Positions 36,991 to 49,440 of a DNA stretch of 64,000 nt are shown piece after piece. Under the pieces are notes generated by a model. The model had not been told where the DNA came from. It searched no databases and saw only the letters and a list, made by a program, of their open reading frames with translations. Made by a program: the position numbers and the translations under genes. The stretch's first letter is position 1, and every line of letters begins with the position of its first letter. Source of the stretch: Ophioderma brevispina (lineage: Eukaryota > Echinodermata > Ophiuroidea > Amphilepidida > Ophiodermatidae); assembly GCA_023653785.1 (NCBI GenBank), contig JAMKCH010010201.1:35004-99003 (forward strand), read 5' to 3'.

Positions 36991-37149
36991 CTTGTTTGAG
37001 GCTTCGAGTGTTCTTGTACACACTGCCTGCTCCCGTGTTACTTGAGCTGATAAATGGATCCACTTGTGATATGCCCTGTGCCGGAGTATGCTGGATTCTT
37101 CAAAGGCTTCATTTAGAACTCTGTCAAAGGCTTCCTTTAGAACATCCAT
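36991..37149 (-). CDS. Possible first coding exon, 53 codons, unknown protein
   Basis: On the minus strand an ATG in good context (GGAAAAGAAATGG, 37147-37149) opens 53 codons, starting MDVLKEAFDRVLNEAFEESS and ending TRTLEASNK. The frame meets CAAG|GTAAGC exactly on a codon boundary (36991|36990), a consensus splice donor in phase 0. The peptide is charged and probably helical, with a repeated KEAFDR and NEAFEE theme; I do not recognise the family. The frame runs on past the donor to 36826, so an unspliced reading of 107 codons also exists, but the part after the donor is low-complexity. No following exon was found toward lower coordinates. Chance is a real alternative. Confidence 0.3.
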
Positions 37150-37364
37150 TTCTTTTCCGTATTTGAAGAGTCAGAATCTTTCGAGGCCAATCAGGTTCAA
37201 AGGACGATGTGACATCTGTTTTACAAGGATTTTTGTAAGCCAATCAGCGCTGGTCTCTTTGGGCTTGATTTGAATATAACTGCACATTACTGAAGATGCG
37301 CATGCTCATTGGGTAGTTTGAAAAGCCCGGTGTCATAAACTACAGTGCCCGTGTGACTGAGTGT

Positions 37365-40300
37365 CCTACCACCCATCTGTCTATTATAGTCTCCATTGAG
37401 TGCTGTATACATCATTTGTTTCAGCATGTACCCAAATGGCCTCGTCTACAAGGTCACGGTTTATTCCGTACATGTTGCTATGGTATAGATAGGATCACTC
37501 TCTCATGGGGTACACTCAGTTTCTTTACACCGGGCTCTAATTCTGATCGTCGGCCACTTCTGCCAGTGCTATTGGTGTCTGCTAAAGTGACATCACATGT
37601 TAATCATCTATACAACAAAGGCTTTTCAAGTGTGTATAAAGTTGATTGGAATGCGATTTGGCTGTTTTGCATCCCCAAACAGCACATACACATGACCCAA
37701 CAATGGTTCTCAACGGTAATTTGGCATCGGCATGATGTGGGTGGCCTTTATTGGTCCGCTATTGGTTGTCCAACGACAATCTTGGTTTTCCGTCGGTAAT
37801 CTTGCCATCGGCAGCACGTGTCTATTGTATTATGACCCATCTATTAAGTTTCCATTGGAAGCTATGACAGCTTACCGCAACTCTTCGTTAATGAATGCAA
37901 AGGACTTTACGTGCCAGCTCGTTCAATACGAAGATTGATCAGTGATGCCTGACTCTGCTTTACACAGCCTCATCTTGGCCCCAAGTTTCTAATCACGCGA
38001 GATATTTATCACTGGAAATACAAGCGAGCAAGAGTTCCACACTGCAATTTTGAATTTTCCGCCCAAAGTGATGTTCATAATTTGCTAGTCCTGATGTATT
38101 ACTAACTTTACATAGTTATAAATGTGTCTCAAAGAGATAAAGTTCCAGGGCCAGTTGTAGTATAAAGCAAATTTGATAAGAAAATAGTGAAAGGAAATAT
38201 AAACAACTTTCGCTCCGACATATAGCTGAAATCCAACGCAATGCAACCACGCTGTATTGTTAACAAAATGAACTCCAGGGTCCGTGTGCTTTGCCTGGTG
38301 CATAACTCCTATCCCATTCACACCAAAGCTGTTGATTTGCAGCCGGGTACCCCGTAAAAAAAAAAAATTAGTATATCGACCGACCCTGTTAACAGCACGT
38401 CCCATTTCTCGCTTCATTCCGTACAATAGTTATATGATAGCTGTCCGTTTAGTAGGAACTTGATTATAAACATGTAGTTCCTGCCTGTATTACCCATGTC
38501 AATGTAATTTGTTATATTTTGAAAGCCAAATCGGTACGGTTCAATGACAGAGGTCCTCCGCCTTGATAACTTCGCTCAGTGACATTCTCAGTTTTGAAAG
38601 AGTAATTCACTTATTTTTACGGCAACATAAGCTCCGATTGGATCCCCCAAATTTGAAATTTATTTCTTGCTTGAAGGATGATCAACAAGAATGGTTCTTA
38701 ACTAACTGCCTGTACATTTTTTGATACGATTGGTTTTTAGGATAAAACTAGTGCCCATATAATTAATATTCAAAATCCACGATGACTGTGCATACGGGGA
38801 CGTAAAATAAAGGCCTTTCTAGACATATGCGGGCCTACTGCTATGACATCGGTTTCATATCATCACGATTAACTGGTCCAAGTTAGTGAGGAATATTAAA
38901 CCCAAGATGAGAGCCAATATAGAGGAACATTATGGGATAAAATTGGTTCCATTATAGGGCGAGAACTCAGTCAAATAATATAGGAATTTAATCATATTAA
39001 AATTTCTCAACGATGATTGTTGTAAATGAGCACAATGACATTAATACTATATTATACCAGGTCAGTAAAAATAATAACTATTTGACTAGCCTCAAATATC
39101 TTATCAATTATTTAAAAATATTGGTTTTTTTAATTTTACATTAAAAATAATTGTTAATTAAAAATAACATAGGCCAGCATTGGAACAAATCGGTAAAATA
39201 TTGGTTACAAATGTTCATAACCAATACCTGTTCATATTATTCATCGCCCAATAGTGACCATTATTATGTTTGTAGGATCCAAGTGTGGGGAAAATATGGA
39301 TCCAAAACGTAATAATGTTATTGGATGATTTTCACCACTATTTATGCCTTCGTATGAGATTTAAAGTTATTGGGCTCGATAGTCTCGCCCCAATAAACCT
39401 CGACCAATAAACTCCTAATCGACAAATAAAGATGGCATCCATCAATTCAATTTTACTACCAATATTGGGCCTATGAGCAAATAACTTTAATTCCAATATA
39501 CAGCCAATACAGGGCCAATGAACATACTGGCCCAACATTGGCCCATCATCGTTTGTTGCTGTCTTGAATCGGTCAATGAACGGAAGGCAGTGTGTGAACA
39601 AACCGACCGTGAAAGATTTGCAATCGATTTTCAAGTGTGGATCTCCAGCTCATTGATGTTTATTATAAAGCTACATTGCCAGCTCCCTTTCTGTTTTTGT
39701 GTTACCACCACAGGATTATGGTATTGTGCGCATTACATATTGACGTTGTGTGTGGTTTGGGGGTTTGTTGTAGGCCAAAGTAAGTGGTTTGTATGGCTCT
39801 TCTTGGAGACGGTTCCGAGAGCTACTTAGACCAGGGGACGTGGACCAAATAACCAATGTATACAAATTCTGTAGTCCCCATTTGGGGGCTAAGAGGAAAA
39901 CAAGTGTAAATTCATAATAAATTATTACGCAACAGTAACGTCGTTCCCGCACATAAAACTGGCACATTTTCTTACTAAATATATAAAATGTCCCCTCAAT
40001 TCTTTTTCCCAATATCAAGGACCAATGGATATGTATGGACTTCAGCTAACCATGAGCAGTGAAAGATATTACATCTGGGCGGGTATGTAGGGCCATTGTT
40101 ATAGTCCAGGGTGGTTACCACCCCTCCACGATTCGGGTTGAATGACAAATACCCGTCCTCTCTCACCAAACTAACCAGTTGTACAGTAGCATATAGCGTA
40201 GTTGACACGAATTCTTCTTCTGAAAACGCGGGACATTGAATAGAAATGAAGTTAAGCACAAGTACGGATTTGGATTTTCTGCACAAAGTTGTTAGGTCAC

Positions 40301-40805
40301 AGCTTACCAGCAACATTCTCTCATGATGTGCGTTCATGGGTTTCTTTTCTAATAAATGATGAAAAATATGGCCAAAGTTAATGAAACCACGCATAGAGAA
40401 GCTCAATATTTATTATCTGTGAATGAGGTAGTATTTTGTCCTGAAAAGTACTCGGTCTAAATTGGAGAGCGTAACAGCTGAAAATCTCTTCAGCTGCGCG
40501 ACAATTAACAATGGTACCGCACTCCCAGAAGAAAGGGAATTTGAAGTGTTTTCTACACCGCATACGGGCCGGTGATTGAATATTTTAATCCATTTGTTTG
40601 CGAAGTCTATGTGTATCCATAGTCACTGATATTGGGGAAATAATGAAGGGACATTTGATTCTTTTAAAGAAAAGTTGCCAGTTTTATTTGTGGGCACAGA
40701 CCGATTATATGTTTTAATAATAATTATGAATTTACCACTGGTTTTCCCCTAGCCCCCGATGGAAACTACAAAACAACAGCATAGAAGGGACATGACCCAT
40801 CGACA
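37365..40805. repeat. ~3.45-kb block, copy 1 of 2
   Basis: The whole block recurs in the same orientation at 41480-44935. Shared landmarks in order: AGTCTCCATTGAGTGCTGTA, ATGTGGGTGGCCTTTAT, CATATAGCTG, TCGACCGACC, GACTGTGCATACGG, CCAATATTGGGCC, GATTTGCAATCGATTTT, TTGACGTTG, TATATAAAATGTC, GGGCCATTGTT and CAACAGCATAGAAGG. The copies differ mainly by scattered one- and two-base insertions or deletions. Open frames at matching places (38085-38426 here) are not kept in the other copy, so the block is non-coding. Its content is otherwise unrecognised, apart from CCAATATTGG-type motifs. Confidence 0.88.
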
Positions 40806-41118
40806 ATAGCGTGCTCACATTTAATACGCTCTGTTATAATCGTCGATGTTATAATCCTATTAAATCTATTGGTTCCTATTGGATTTCAAATAAAAAGGCC
40901 CAGATCGACCCATCAACAAAATTTAGCCAATTAAGTTGATCACTTCCTGGTTTGTTGGGGAGGTAAACAAAGAAGTTCATGACGCACGTCACGCACATGC
41001 ACACAGTTTACGCACGGCTTAACAATTAATCTGTAATTATTTTATAAAATAATTCGGATTTATTAGAATTCTATCTTTTGTTGAACTAATATACAAATAT
41101 TTTTTACTTTGTGATTAT

Positions 41119-41310
41119 ATTCTGGGATTTTGGAAATTACTTTGAGACAATGGAAACAAAAATTGTTATTAAAAAAAGTACAAATCATTTCTTAGTTTGT
41201 GGTGTAGGCCTATTCTGGGCTTTGAAATGTATAGGTGGGAGGAAATGGAAACAAAAAGTGTTTTGTAAAGTACAAATCATTTCTAGTTTGTGCTTCTATT
41301 CTGGGATTTT
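41119..41310. repeat. Interleaved short direct repeats
   Basis: ATTCTGGGATTTTGGAAATT (~41119) recurs as ATTCTGGGATTTTGAAAATT (~41290), and ATGGAAACAAAAA plus GTACAAATCATTTC recur 96 bases apart (~41149 and ~41245). It looks like a partial local duplication. Confidence 0.6.
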
Positions 41311-41364
41311 GAAAATTACTCCCGAATTACTTGAGAAATTACTTGTTTGTTGCTCGATCCACCA

Positions 41365-41470
41365 GTCATGGTGATGGCTTGTGGCGGTGTCAGGATTTGT
41401 TCAGCTAGTTTGCTTATCCGGGCCGCGTGTATCCAGATAACGGACGCTCCTGACATGGCCCGTATTGATG
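41365..41470. repeat. Dispersed repeat, second copy (first at 5367)
   Basis: ATGGCTTGTGGCGGTGTCAG, CCGGGCCGCGTGTATCC and ACGGACGCTCCTGACATGGC match 5367-5470. It ends just before the second 3.45-kb block begins. Confidence 0.65.
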
Positions 41471-41479
41471 AGTTGTGAC

Positions 41480-44400
41480 CTACACCCATCCGGTCTATAT
41501 AGTCTCCATTGAGTGCTGTATAGCAGCATCCATTTGTTTTAGCGCTGTACCCAATAGCCTAGTCTACAAGTCACGGTTTATTTCCGTACATTGTTGCTAT
41601 AGTAGCTAGAACACTCTCTCATGGGTACACTCATTTCTTTACACACCGTGCCTCTAATTCTGATCGTCGTCCCTTTCTGCCAGTGCTATTGGGTCTGCTA
41701 AAGGTGACATCAACATGTTTACCATCATCTAATACAGCAAAGGCTTTTTAACAAGTGTGTATAAAGTTGGATTGGAATGCGATATTGGCTGTTTTGCATC
41801 CAAACAGCACATGACAACATTGCCCACCAATTGTGTCCACGTAATCTTGGTATCGGCATTTATGTGGGTGGCCTTTATATTGGCTCCGATATTGGTTGTC
41901 CACTGCAATCTTAGGTTGGTCCGCCGGTACTCTTTCAATCATCAGCAACGTGTCATTGTTATATGACCCATGATATTAAGTTTTCCATTGGAAGCTATGA
42001 GCAGGCTTACCGCAACCACTCTTCCGTTATTGAACGGGCCAAGGCAACATTACTGCAAGCGCGGTTCAATACGAGATTGATCAGTGAGCCTGACGTCGGC
42101 TACAACACAGCCCATCTTTGCCCATTTTCTAAATCCGCTATACATTTATCACTGGGTAAATACACGCGAGCACGGATTTTCCCTGCAATGTTGAATTTTC
42201 CGCGCAAAGTGCTGGTTCATACTTTGTGCTAGTTCCTGACTGTAGTACTACTACTTTAAACTTTAAATAGTTATAAATGTTGTCCTAAAATGAATAAGTT
42301 CCAAGCCATTGTGTATAAGAGCAAATTTCTGATAAAACATATGAAAGAATATAAACATTTTCGCTCCGACATATAGCTGGAAATAACCATCGCAACTACC
42401 ACGGCTGTATTGTTACCAAATTGAACTCCATGTCCTTGCTTTGCAGTGCAATAACTCCTATCCCATTCAAACCACAGCTTTGAATTTGCAGCCAAGCCGC
42501 CCCGTAAATAGTCATATATCGACCGACCTGTAACAGCACGTCCAATTTTCTCGGCATTCATTACATTTACACTATGTCTTGAGAGGGTGAGGGTTAATAA
42601 GGTCCGGTTTTAGTAGGACTTGATTATAACATGCTAGTTCCGGCCTGTATTACCCCTTTCAATGTTAATTTGTTAAAATTTGGAAAGCCAATCTCGTTGT
42701 TGTTCAATGACAGGAGGTCCTCGCCTTATAAACTTCGCTAAGTGAAACATTTTTCAAAGTTTTTTGAAAGCTTAATATCTTCACTATATTTTAATTACGC
42801 ACATAAGCTCCCGATTTGGATCACATATTTGAAATTTATTTTCTTGATTTGTAAAAGGATATCAACAAGAATGGTTCTTTAACTACTATGCCTGTACATT
42901 TTTTGATAACTAGTGGTTTTTAGATAACTAGTGCAAATCTAATTAATATTCAAAATCCCCGTTGACTGTGCATACGGGAACGTAAAATAAAGGGAAAAGG
43001 GCCCCCCCCCCCCTTGTTCTAGACATTGCGGCCCTACCTGCTAGTGACCACGGTGTCATATCATCACGAACTGTCCAATGTTAGTGAGAGAATTTAGCCC
43101 AAGATTGTAGCCAATATAAGGACCATTATTGGATACATTGGTCCCATAAATAATGTGCGAGAACTCAGTCCAATACATATAGGAATTTTACTAATAGAAA
43201 ATTTCTCCACGATGTTGGTTTTAAATGAGAGGGCACAATGAACATTATACTTAGTATACCAGTCCAGTGTAAAATAAAACTATTGACTACCAAATATCCT
43301 TCTCCATTATTTAAAATAAAGCTGAAAAATACATTAAAATAATTGTTATATTAAAATAACATAGGGCCATCATTGCCACAACCTCGGAGTTACAATATGG
43401 TTACAAAATTTGTTCATAGACACCATACTGTTTAATATTAGTGCATCGGCCGCAATATGTCCATTAATTATGTTGTATTGATTCCAAGTTGTGGGAAAAT
43501 ATTGGATCCACACGTAAATAATGTTTCTTGTATGATTTTCCTCACTCACTCCATATTTATTGTCTCGTTATGAGATTTAAAGTATTGGGCTTCGACTACG
43601 TCTCGCCCAATAACTCGACGTACCACTAACCATACTCGACCAATAATATGGGATCCGATCAATCAATTTTATAACCAATATTGGGCCATGAGCAAAATAG
43701 ATTTATCCAAACAATATAAAAAGCCAAATACAAAGGGCCCAAGGAAACATACTGGCCCAACATTGGCCATCTTCCTAGTTGCTGTCCGTGAATCTGGTCA
43801 CTGACGGAAGCAGTGTGTAACAACCGACCCGTGAAGATTTGCAATCGATTTTTCAGTGTGAATCCAGCTCTTGATTTATTAAGCTACAGTGCCCAAGTCC
43901 CTTTCTTGTTTTGGGTGTACCACCATAGGACAATGGTATTTTGGGCGCATTTACAATATTGACGTTGGATGTGTTGTATTGGGGGTTTTTGTTGTAGAGG
44001 CCAAGTAATTGTTTGTATGCTCTCTTGGCGCGGTTTCCGAGCGGCCTATTTAGACATGGGACGTTTACTCAATAACCAACTTTATAAACACAGCTGTAGT
44101 CCCCATCTGGGCTAAGGAAACCAAGTTAAATTCATAATAATTCTTACGATCACTACGTCTGTTCCCAAGCACATAAAACTGGCCATTTTCTTAAAAATAT
44201 ATAAAATGTCACCTCAATTTTCTTTTCCCCAATATCAGAGAGCAATGGATATGTATAGACCAGCAACCATGAGCTAAGATATTACAATGGGCCTTGTATG
44301 TAGGGCCATTGTTAAAGCCAGGTGTTACCACCTGCACGATTCGGGTGGTGACCACTACCCTCCTCTCTCACAAGAACTAACCAGTGACATTATAATATAG

Positions 44401-44935
44401 TCGTTGACACTAACATTCGTCTGGAAAACGCGGTAAATGAATAGAAATGAATTACATAAGTTCGGATTTGGTTCTGCACAAGTTGTTAGGTCAAAGTCTC
44501 CCAGCACCATTCTCTCAGATGTTTGTTCATTTCTTCCTTTTCTACTAATGATGAAAAATATGGCATCATTACTTCAGTCTCAATTGGAGAGCTTAACAGC
44601 TGAAATCTCTTCACGCGCGACAATATAAACAATGGTCCTGTCACTCCCAGATGAAAGGGAATTTGGAAGTGTTTTTCTACCCGCATACCGGTGCCGGTGA
44701 GTGAATCTCTTAAATTCCATTGTTGGGCGGAGTCTATGTATCCACTAGTCACTGATATGGGGGAAATTAAATTGAAGGGACTTTAACTTACTCTTTTTTC
44801 AAAGAAACTGTGCCAGTTTTATTTGGTGGGAACAGACGATTATATATTTGAAAATAATTTGATGATTTACACGTGGTTTTCCCCTAGCCACCCCTATGAG
44901 ACTACAACAACAGCATAGAAGGACATGTCCCATGG
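41480..44935. repeat. ~3.45-kb block, copy 2 of 2
   Basis: Same landmarks and order as 37365-40805. Single-base length differences occur throughout, in both directions, including in homopolymers. A C run at ~43002-43013 and several added bases are private to this copy. It could be a true old tandem duplication, or one locus placed twice by an assembler working from noisy long reads. Confidence 0.88.
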
Positions 44936-46349
44936 GCGCGCCATTGAACTTTGAAGATTGAAGTGGTTTTGGCGTGGCAGTTGCAAACCAGATATTACTG
45001 AGTTAGTTATGAAGTGTCGGGGCTAGTTAGGGCAGTATCGGATTATAAAACAACGGGGACAGATTCTAACAATGGGCAGTTTTTCCCCCCTTCACTCGCC
45101 AGAATATTATTTTTTTTTCATTGACGAATTTGTTTATTTCTTTTCGAAGATTTCGCTTTAATCGTTTTTAAAGAACACGTACAATAGAAAACCAGATGAT
45201 CGCACCTGCAAAAATTAAATAGCTTTGCACGGACCATATTAATTTAGTTAGAATAAATAATATTATATCTGCTCAATGGAATAACATTAAATAACTCTCT
45301 GGACCTTTCGCCTTCCCTCATATCGTACACATAATATTAAAATAAAATGGAATTATTCCATCTGTGTGTTCAATGCACCAATGTTGTATCCATATCATTT
45401 CGTCGCCCACATCAACATATACGGCCTTAAACTGAACAAATACCCGTTTCTCGAGAAGTTTTCGATTGGAAAGTATTTCGGGAACCCTTCTTTCATGTAA
45501 ATTTCATGTACATAGCACTTAGCCCTGTGTAGAACTCGTATGGCAAAATAGGCTCTTACATGAGAATTCAAATGTTGCTTTAAAGTTAGTTGGATAAAAT
45601 TATTATGTTTTAATGCTCCTAAAGATGTCTCCAAAGTCCGAGATCTTCTATGTGAAATTCCCTATTTTGATTTCTGCCCGGTTTTTCGAAAAAAACCGCA
45701 AATAGACATTATGTGAAACACTGAGTCAATGCAGCAGAACGTCTCACTGTATATACGGCCCAAGATGATAAAACACAAATCAAAAATACGTTCCCCCCTC
45801 GAAGATCCCTCAACCTTCCATCCAGGGTACCACTATTCAAGATGAAAATCTAACAAAGGATATACCTGTAGCTGGTCTGAGTCCGTATTGTGAAATTACA
45901 GAAATCTTTGCCTAACTACTGCTAAAGAGCATAATTAAACATAGAACTAAATGATCCTTTTTAGTAAAATTTGCCAAGATGAATTATTGCACAATTTTCA
46001 CTGTGATCAACAATGCCATGGAATGTTGCAGTTGTAAAAAAATTCCCGCCACGGTTGCACCATGCCCTATCCTTTTTTCTTTTGATTCATACTCGGATTT
46101 GGAAATTTTGTAATGCAACTCCATCCATCCCCATGGGATGTTGGGATTCAACGCCATACAAGCACCATCATCCTGATCAATGGACAACGCTGATGCCGCA
46201 TATTCGTGGGATGAATGCTGTAACCACATCTCACCACACCAACAGTCGCAGCTGGCCTGCGAGATTGATGACTGTCAACTGTCAACTAATTGAATACAAT
46301 GCCCGCCAACATCGAAACAAAGAGTTGTTGAATCCCTGATTTTCTCGCT
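44936..46349. other. Intergenic stretch, no gene supported
   Basis: Open frames at 45395-45634 (minus, 79 codons) and 46013-46339 (plus, 108 codons) have no recognisable domain. The second ends just before a LINE remnant and could be its upstream part, but no motif supports that. Confidence 0.4.
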
Positions 46350-47393
46350 CGAGAAAATTCGCAGTCTTGGTTGTTTCTTCTCATTGCGTAAGGATTCGGC
46401 GAATCAGCCTTATCGTGTACCAAGTTGTTTTTCTCCCTATACATACACTTAATCAAGAAAATAGAAATCCTGAAAAATTCAGGCAGCTCTCGGGAAATAG
46501 CAAAAGCTTTTTAAGGCACGCTTCCGATTTCACATGAACCATCCCATGTATACTTAAATACGAAACAGGAGATGTTGCATAAGCTGCCCTTTGTTATGAA
46601 GCCTGAAATTGACGCCTATATAGGCGTTGTCCTTCATAATCTACAGAGAGGCTACATGAGACAGCTCTTACAACAATACCCAAATACCTATTAAGCGTAT
46701 TAGTAAAATGTGATTATATCACCGTCTTCACCCCAAGGCAGACTCTGAAATACACGCACATGGCCCCATACAGCATACATGGCACATGACCAAGCTCTAT
46801 GAGCAAGTTACACTCACCACGAGCTAAAATAAAATCCCAATTCCCATGGCGTAATTCAATAGCTTTCATTCACACCATATATGAGCATGAAAAGCATTTT
46901 ATGAGGAAAACCACCTACGGGGCAAATCCATCCAAGACACAGGTGTGTGCTTTCCATCTACGCACCTGAAGCCAAAACGTCCAGCTTAAAGTTACCTGTT
47001 CTGGAACACCCTTGGAGCACTGTGGAACCCTTCTAACTTATACTACCTTGGACCGTTTTGTTCCCTTGGACCGCACTTCCTCTTACAAGAACCCACATCC
47101 GAGAAGACGAAGAGTAAAGTATGTGTCCGCTTAAACCATCTTGCACAAACTTACTGGCACAAGAGATGGGGTGCTCCCCCATACCCTAAGGTCGACGGCA
47201 CTTGCCCTGTGGTAATCATGTGCAGAGTATGCTTTCCCTGTAATGGAAAGATCAACCATGCCAAGAAGCGTGATCCAGAGTTAAATGCCTCTGCCGGCTT
47301 ATCATAGGATCCGCCGTCCAACACCAACGGAAAAACTTATACATCCTAGCATGAATTGCTCCACCAGACATCCGGCGAAGTAGGGGGGGGGGG
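46350..47393 (+). pseudogene. Jockey/CR1-type LINE remnant, RT C-terminal half
   Basis: Plus-strand frames broken by many indels give NPSKTQVCAFHLRT (~46925-46966), LKVTCSGTPLEHCGTL (~46986-47033), LDRTSSYKN (~47068), LTGTRDG near 47150, LRSTALALW (~47187-47213), VQHQRKNLYILA (~47308) and APPDIRR (~47357-47377). This is the thumb and connection region of a non-LTR reverse transcriptase that primes on a nicked target. The catalytic palm upstream is not recognisable. A G run at 47378-47395 ends the similarity and a repeat module follows at 47394. Confidence 0.78.
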
Positions 47394-47735
47394 GGAAACA
47401 ATGTCAAGCCCCATTGGAATGCAATGATGTTGACCTTTGGTGCCCTACATTGGGAACTAGCATTTAAGACAGTCAAACTATTCCGTATTTTATCCTCTGA
47501 GCTCCATCAATAATTGGCTCCCTTTTTTTTAATCCAATCGAGTATTTTAAAAATTGACCCCTGTACAACTGAAATGACCGTTTATCGATTTTTTTGCTGT
47601 TGTTTAGCCTATAACTAACTCCAAACTTTCGGCGCAGATAGTACTAACTAGACCTTTTTGAATCCATCCTTATGTTAAATTATTTACTTGGTATACTTTT
47701 CAACATGCTTGGGATCAATTTCCAAATTTGCACCC
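47394..47735 (+). repeat. 3' module shared with 11931-12275
   Basis: AATGTCAAGCCCCATT, GCATTTAAGACAGTC, CTCCATCAATAATT, TAGCCTATAACT and GGTATACTTTTCAACATG follow in the same order as the copy at 11931. Here the module follows a different LINE. It is followed by TGACCTTTGACGTCA at 47744-47758. Confidence 0.7.
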
Positions 47736-48660
47736 CCGGTCATTGACCTTTGACGTCACGAAAAATCATTTCCCTTTATCCCCTTCCTTCCCCACCCCCT
47801 ACGATAACTCCTTTTTTGGGTAAATGTTTACACAAATTTACCTACAAAATCAGTGTGGAAATCAGACTTCTTCTTTCTTTAATTTTTTTTCACAGATTTG
47901 CTAAGAATATGTTTATTTTTTGAGTTACTAATCGAAACGTAAAAGTGTAAAATGTATATTGCATATTTCAACATGTTTCCGGCTGGATCAACATAACGAT
48001 CCATAAGCGAGTGGGTCGGGCAGGTTGCAAAAGCTGTCTTTTCAAAGTCCTTCCATAACAGGTTCGCGCCACTATAGTGACAATGGTGAACCAATCGCGC
48101 GCACTTGCAGTTTGTTGTAAACACTGTCCATATATTGAAACATGTGGTGGTTAGGCAATATTCATTATCTCTTGATTTGATCAACGGACAAGTCTGAGCG
48201 CTGCTGATACGATTCTTCCTTAAGGAAGCATTTTTGATAATGCCACAGAGATTCCAAATGGCTCGGTCCACGTCGTAGTCTGACTAAACCTCCCTTCACG
48301 CCCATTGACAATTTTGAAAGTTTTGAGCTTTCTCCCTAAGTCTTTGCTGTTGTGGAGATGAAAAGCTGACTGACCCACCAGGGTGAAATAATGTCCGGCA
48401 GTGATTTTGGCCCCATCATACGAAACTCATACTGTATCTTTGTTTGTTAACATACTTTATATAATAAATAAAACATGGTAATATGCCTTCCGTTTTTAAG
48501 TTCTTTAAACTACAAAATTGTCATATATTTCTTAATCAATTGACCAACTCCTTAATTTTAACGTCTTATAACAAACAAAAATATAAATAATAACTAGAAT
48601 TTCACAGTTTCTCGGTGCTCGGCTTTCGCGCTCGCTATAGTCAAAGAATAATCAGCTTGT
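47736..48660. other. Intergenic stretch, no gene supported
   Basis: The 130-codon frame at 47879-48271 (minus) has no recognised domain. No bounded repeat was seen. Confidence 0.4.
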
Positions 48661-48950
48661 GGGCCGCCTCCAATGACCTTTGACTTGGCACATGACATTT
48701 GACTCATCAACATATGAGGGATCCATGGTTGTCACCTATGACAAGTTTGGTCCACTTGAACTTCATGTTTTAATTGAGGTCAATATTTCATTTTTAGCCT
48801 CTTTTTCAACTTGACCCCACATGACCTTTGACCTCACAGTCATATGACCTTTGACCTCATCAACATATGAGGGATCCCATGGGTTCACCAATGACACAAG
48901 TTTGGTTCCACTTGACGTCATGTTTTTTCAATGAGGTCATTTTTTAAAAA
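48661..48950. repeat. ~153-bp tandem duplication carrying TGACCTTTGACCT
   Basis: Two units with CATCAACATATGAGGGATCC (48708 and 48861 region), AAGTTTGGT, CCACTTGA and CATGTTTT repeat at a 153-base period. TGACCTTTGACCTCA occurs at 48822-48836 and 48845-48859, with a variant at 48674. This is the direct-repeat-1 pattern bound by RXR, HNF4 and COUP-TF type nuclear receptors. Whether it is bound here is unknown. Confidence 0.75.
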
Positions 48951-49254
48951 AAAATTACATTTTCAGTGACCCATACACACACTCACATCCACACCATCCA
49001 CACATACCACGCACACACGGCTTGCTAAGTGGTCCTCCACTAATACTGGCGGCCCACAAATCCATGATCAAAACATGTCTCACATCTTATAATTTATTTA
49101 ACATTTTCTGGTGGTACATAGCGAATAATATTATACTTTTAAACAATTTCTGGAGGAGGAGGTAGGAGAGGTATTAGTATTAATGACCCATAGTATCGTG
49201 TCATTTAATTTTCACTAAAATACTTCAATTCACCTTTATTATCAATACACGTTA

Positions 49255-49440
49255 GGGAAGAAAGCCCATTTTTAGAAGGCAGGAGGAACTGGGATTACCC
49301 GGAGAAAACCCTTCTAGGCCGAGTATGGACTGGAAAACCAAACGCACGTGAAATCGCAGGCCCGACCGGGAAGGTCCTAGTGGAACCACAGTGTGAAGCG
49401 AGGGAAGACCTACTGCTCTAACCCGACCCCCCAATACCAC
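49255..49440 (-). mobile_element. Probable tRNA-derived SINE (minus strand)
   Basis: Read from 49440 down, CGGGTTAGAGCAGTAGG is A-box-like and GGTTCCACTAGG or GGTCGGGCCTGCG could be a B-box. The body contains TTTTCTCCGGGTAATCCCAG, a conserved SINE-like central motif I have seen in several invertebrate genomes. The boxes are imperfect and the ends unresolved. Confidence 0.5.

Larger units (their letters stand above)
40806..41479. other. Unique spacer between the two 3.45-kb blocks
   Basis: This is not part of the duplicated block. It holds a small internal repeat at 41119-41310 and the dispersed repeat unit at 41365-41470 that also occurs at 5367-5470. Confidence 0.6.

Noticed and set aside
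38085..38426. 113-codon frame in the duplicated block
   Set aside because: The matching place in the other copy (42271-42561) encodes a different, shifted frame, so neither is conserved.
48661..48950. CRISPR-like array
   Set aside because: Only two long units with no spacer pattern, in animal DNA; it is a tandem duplication.
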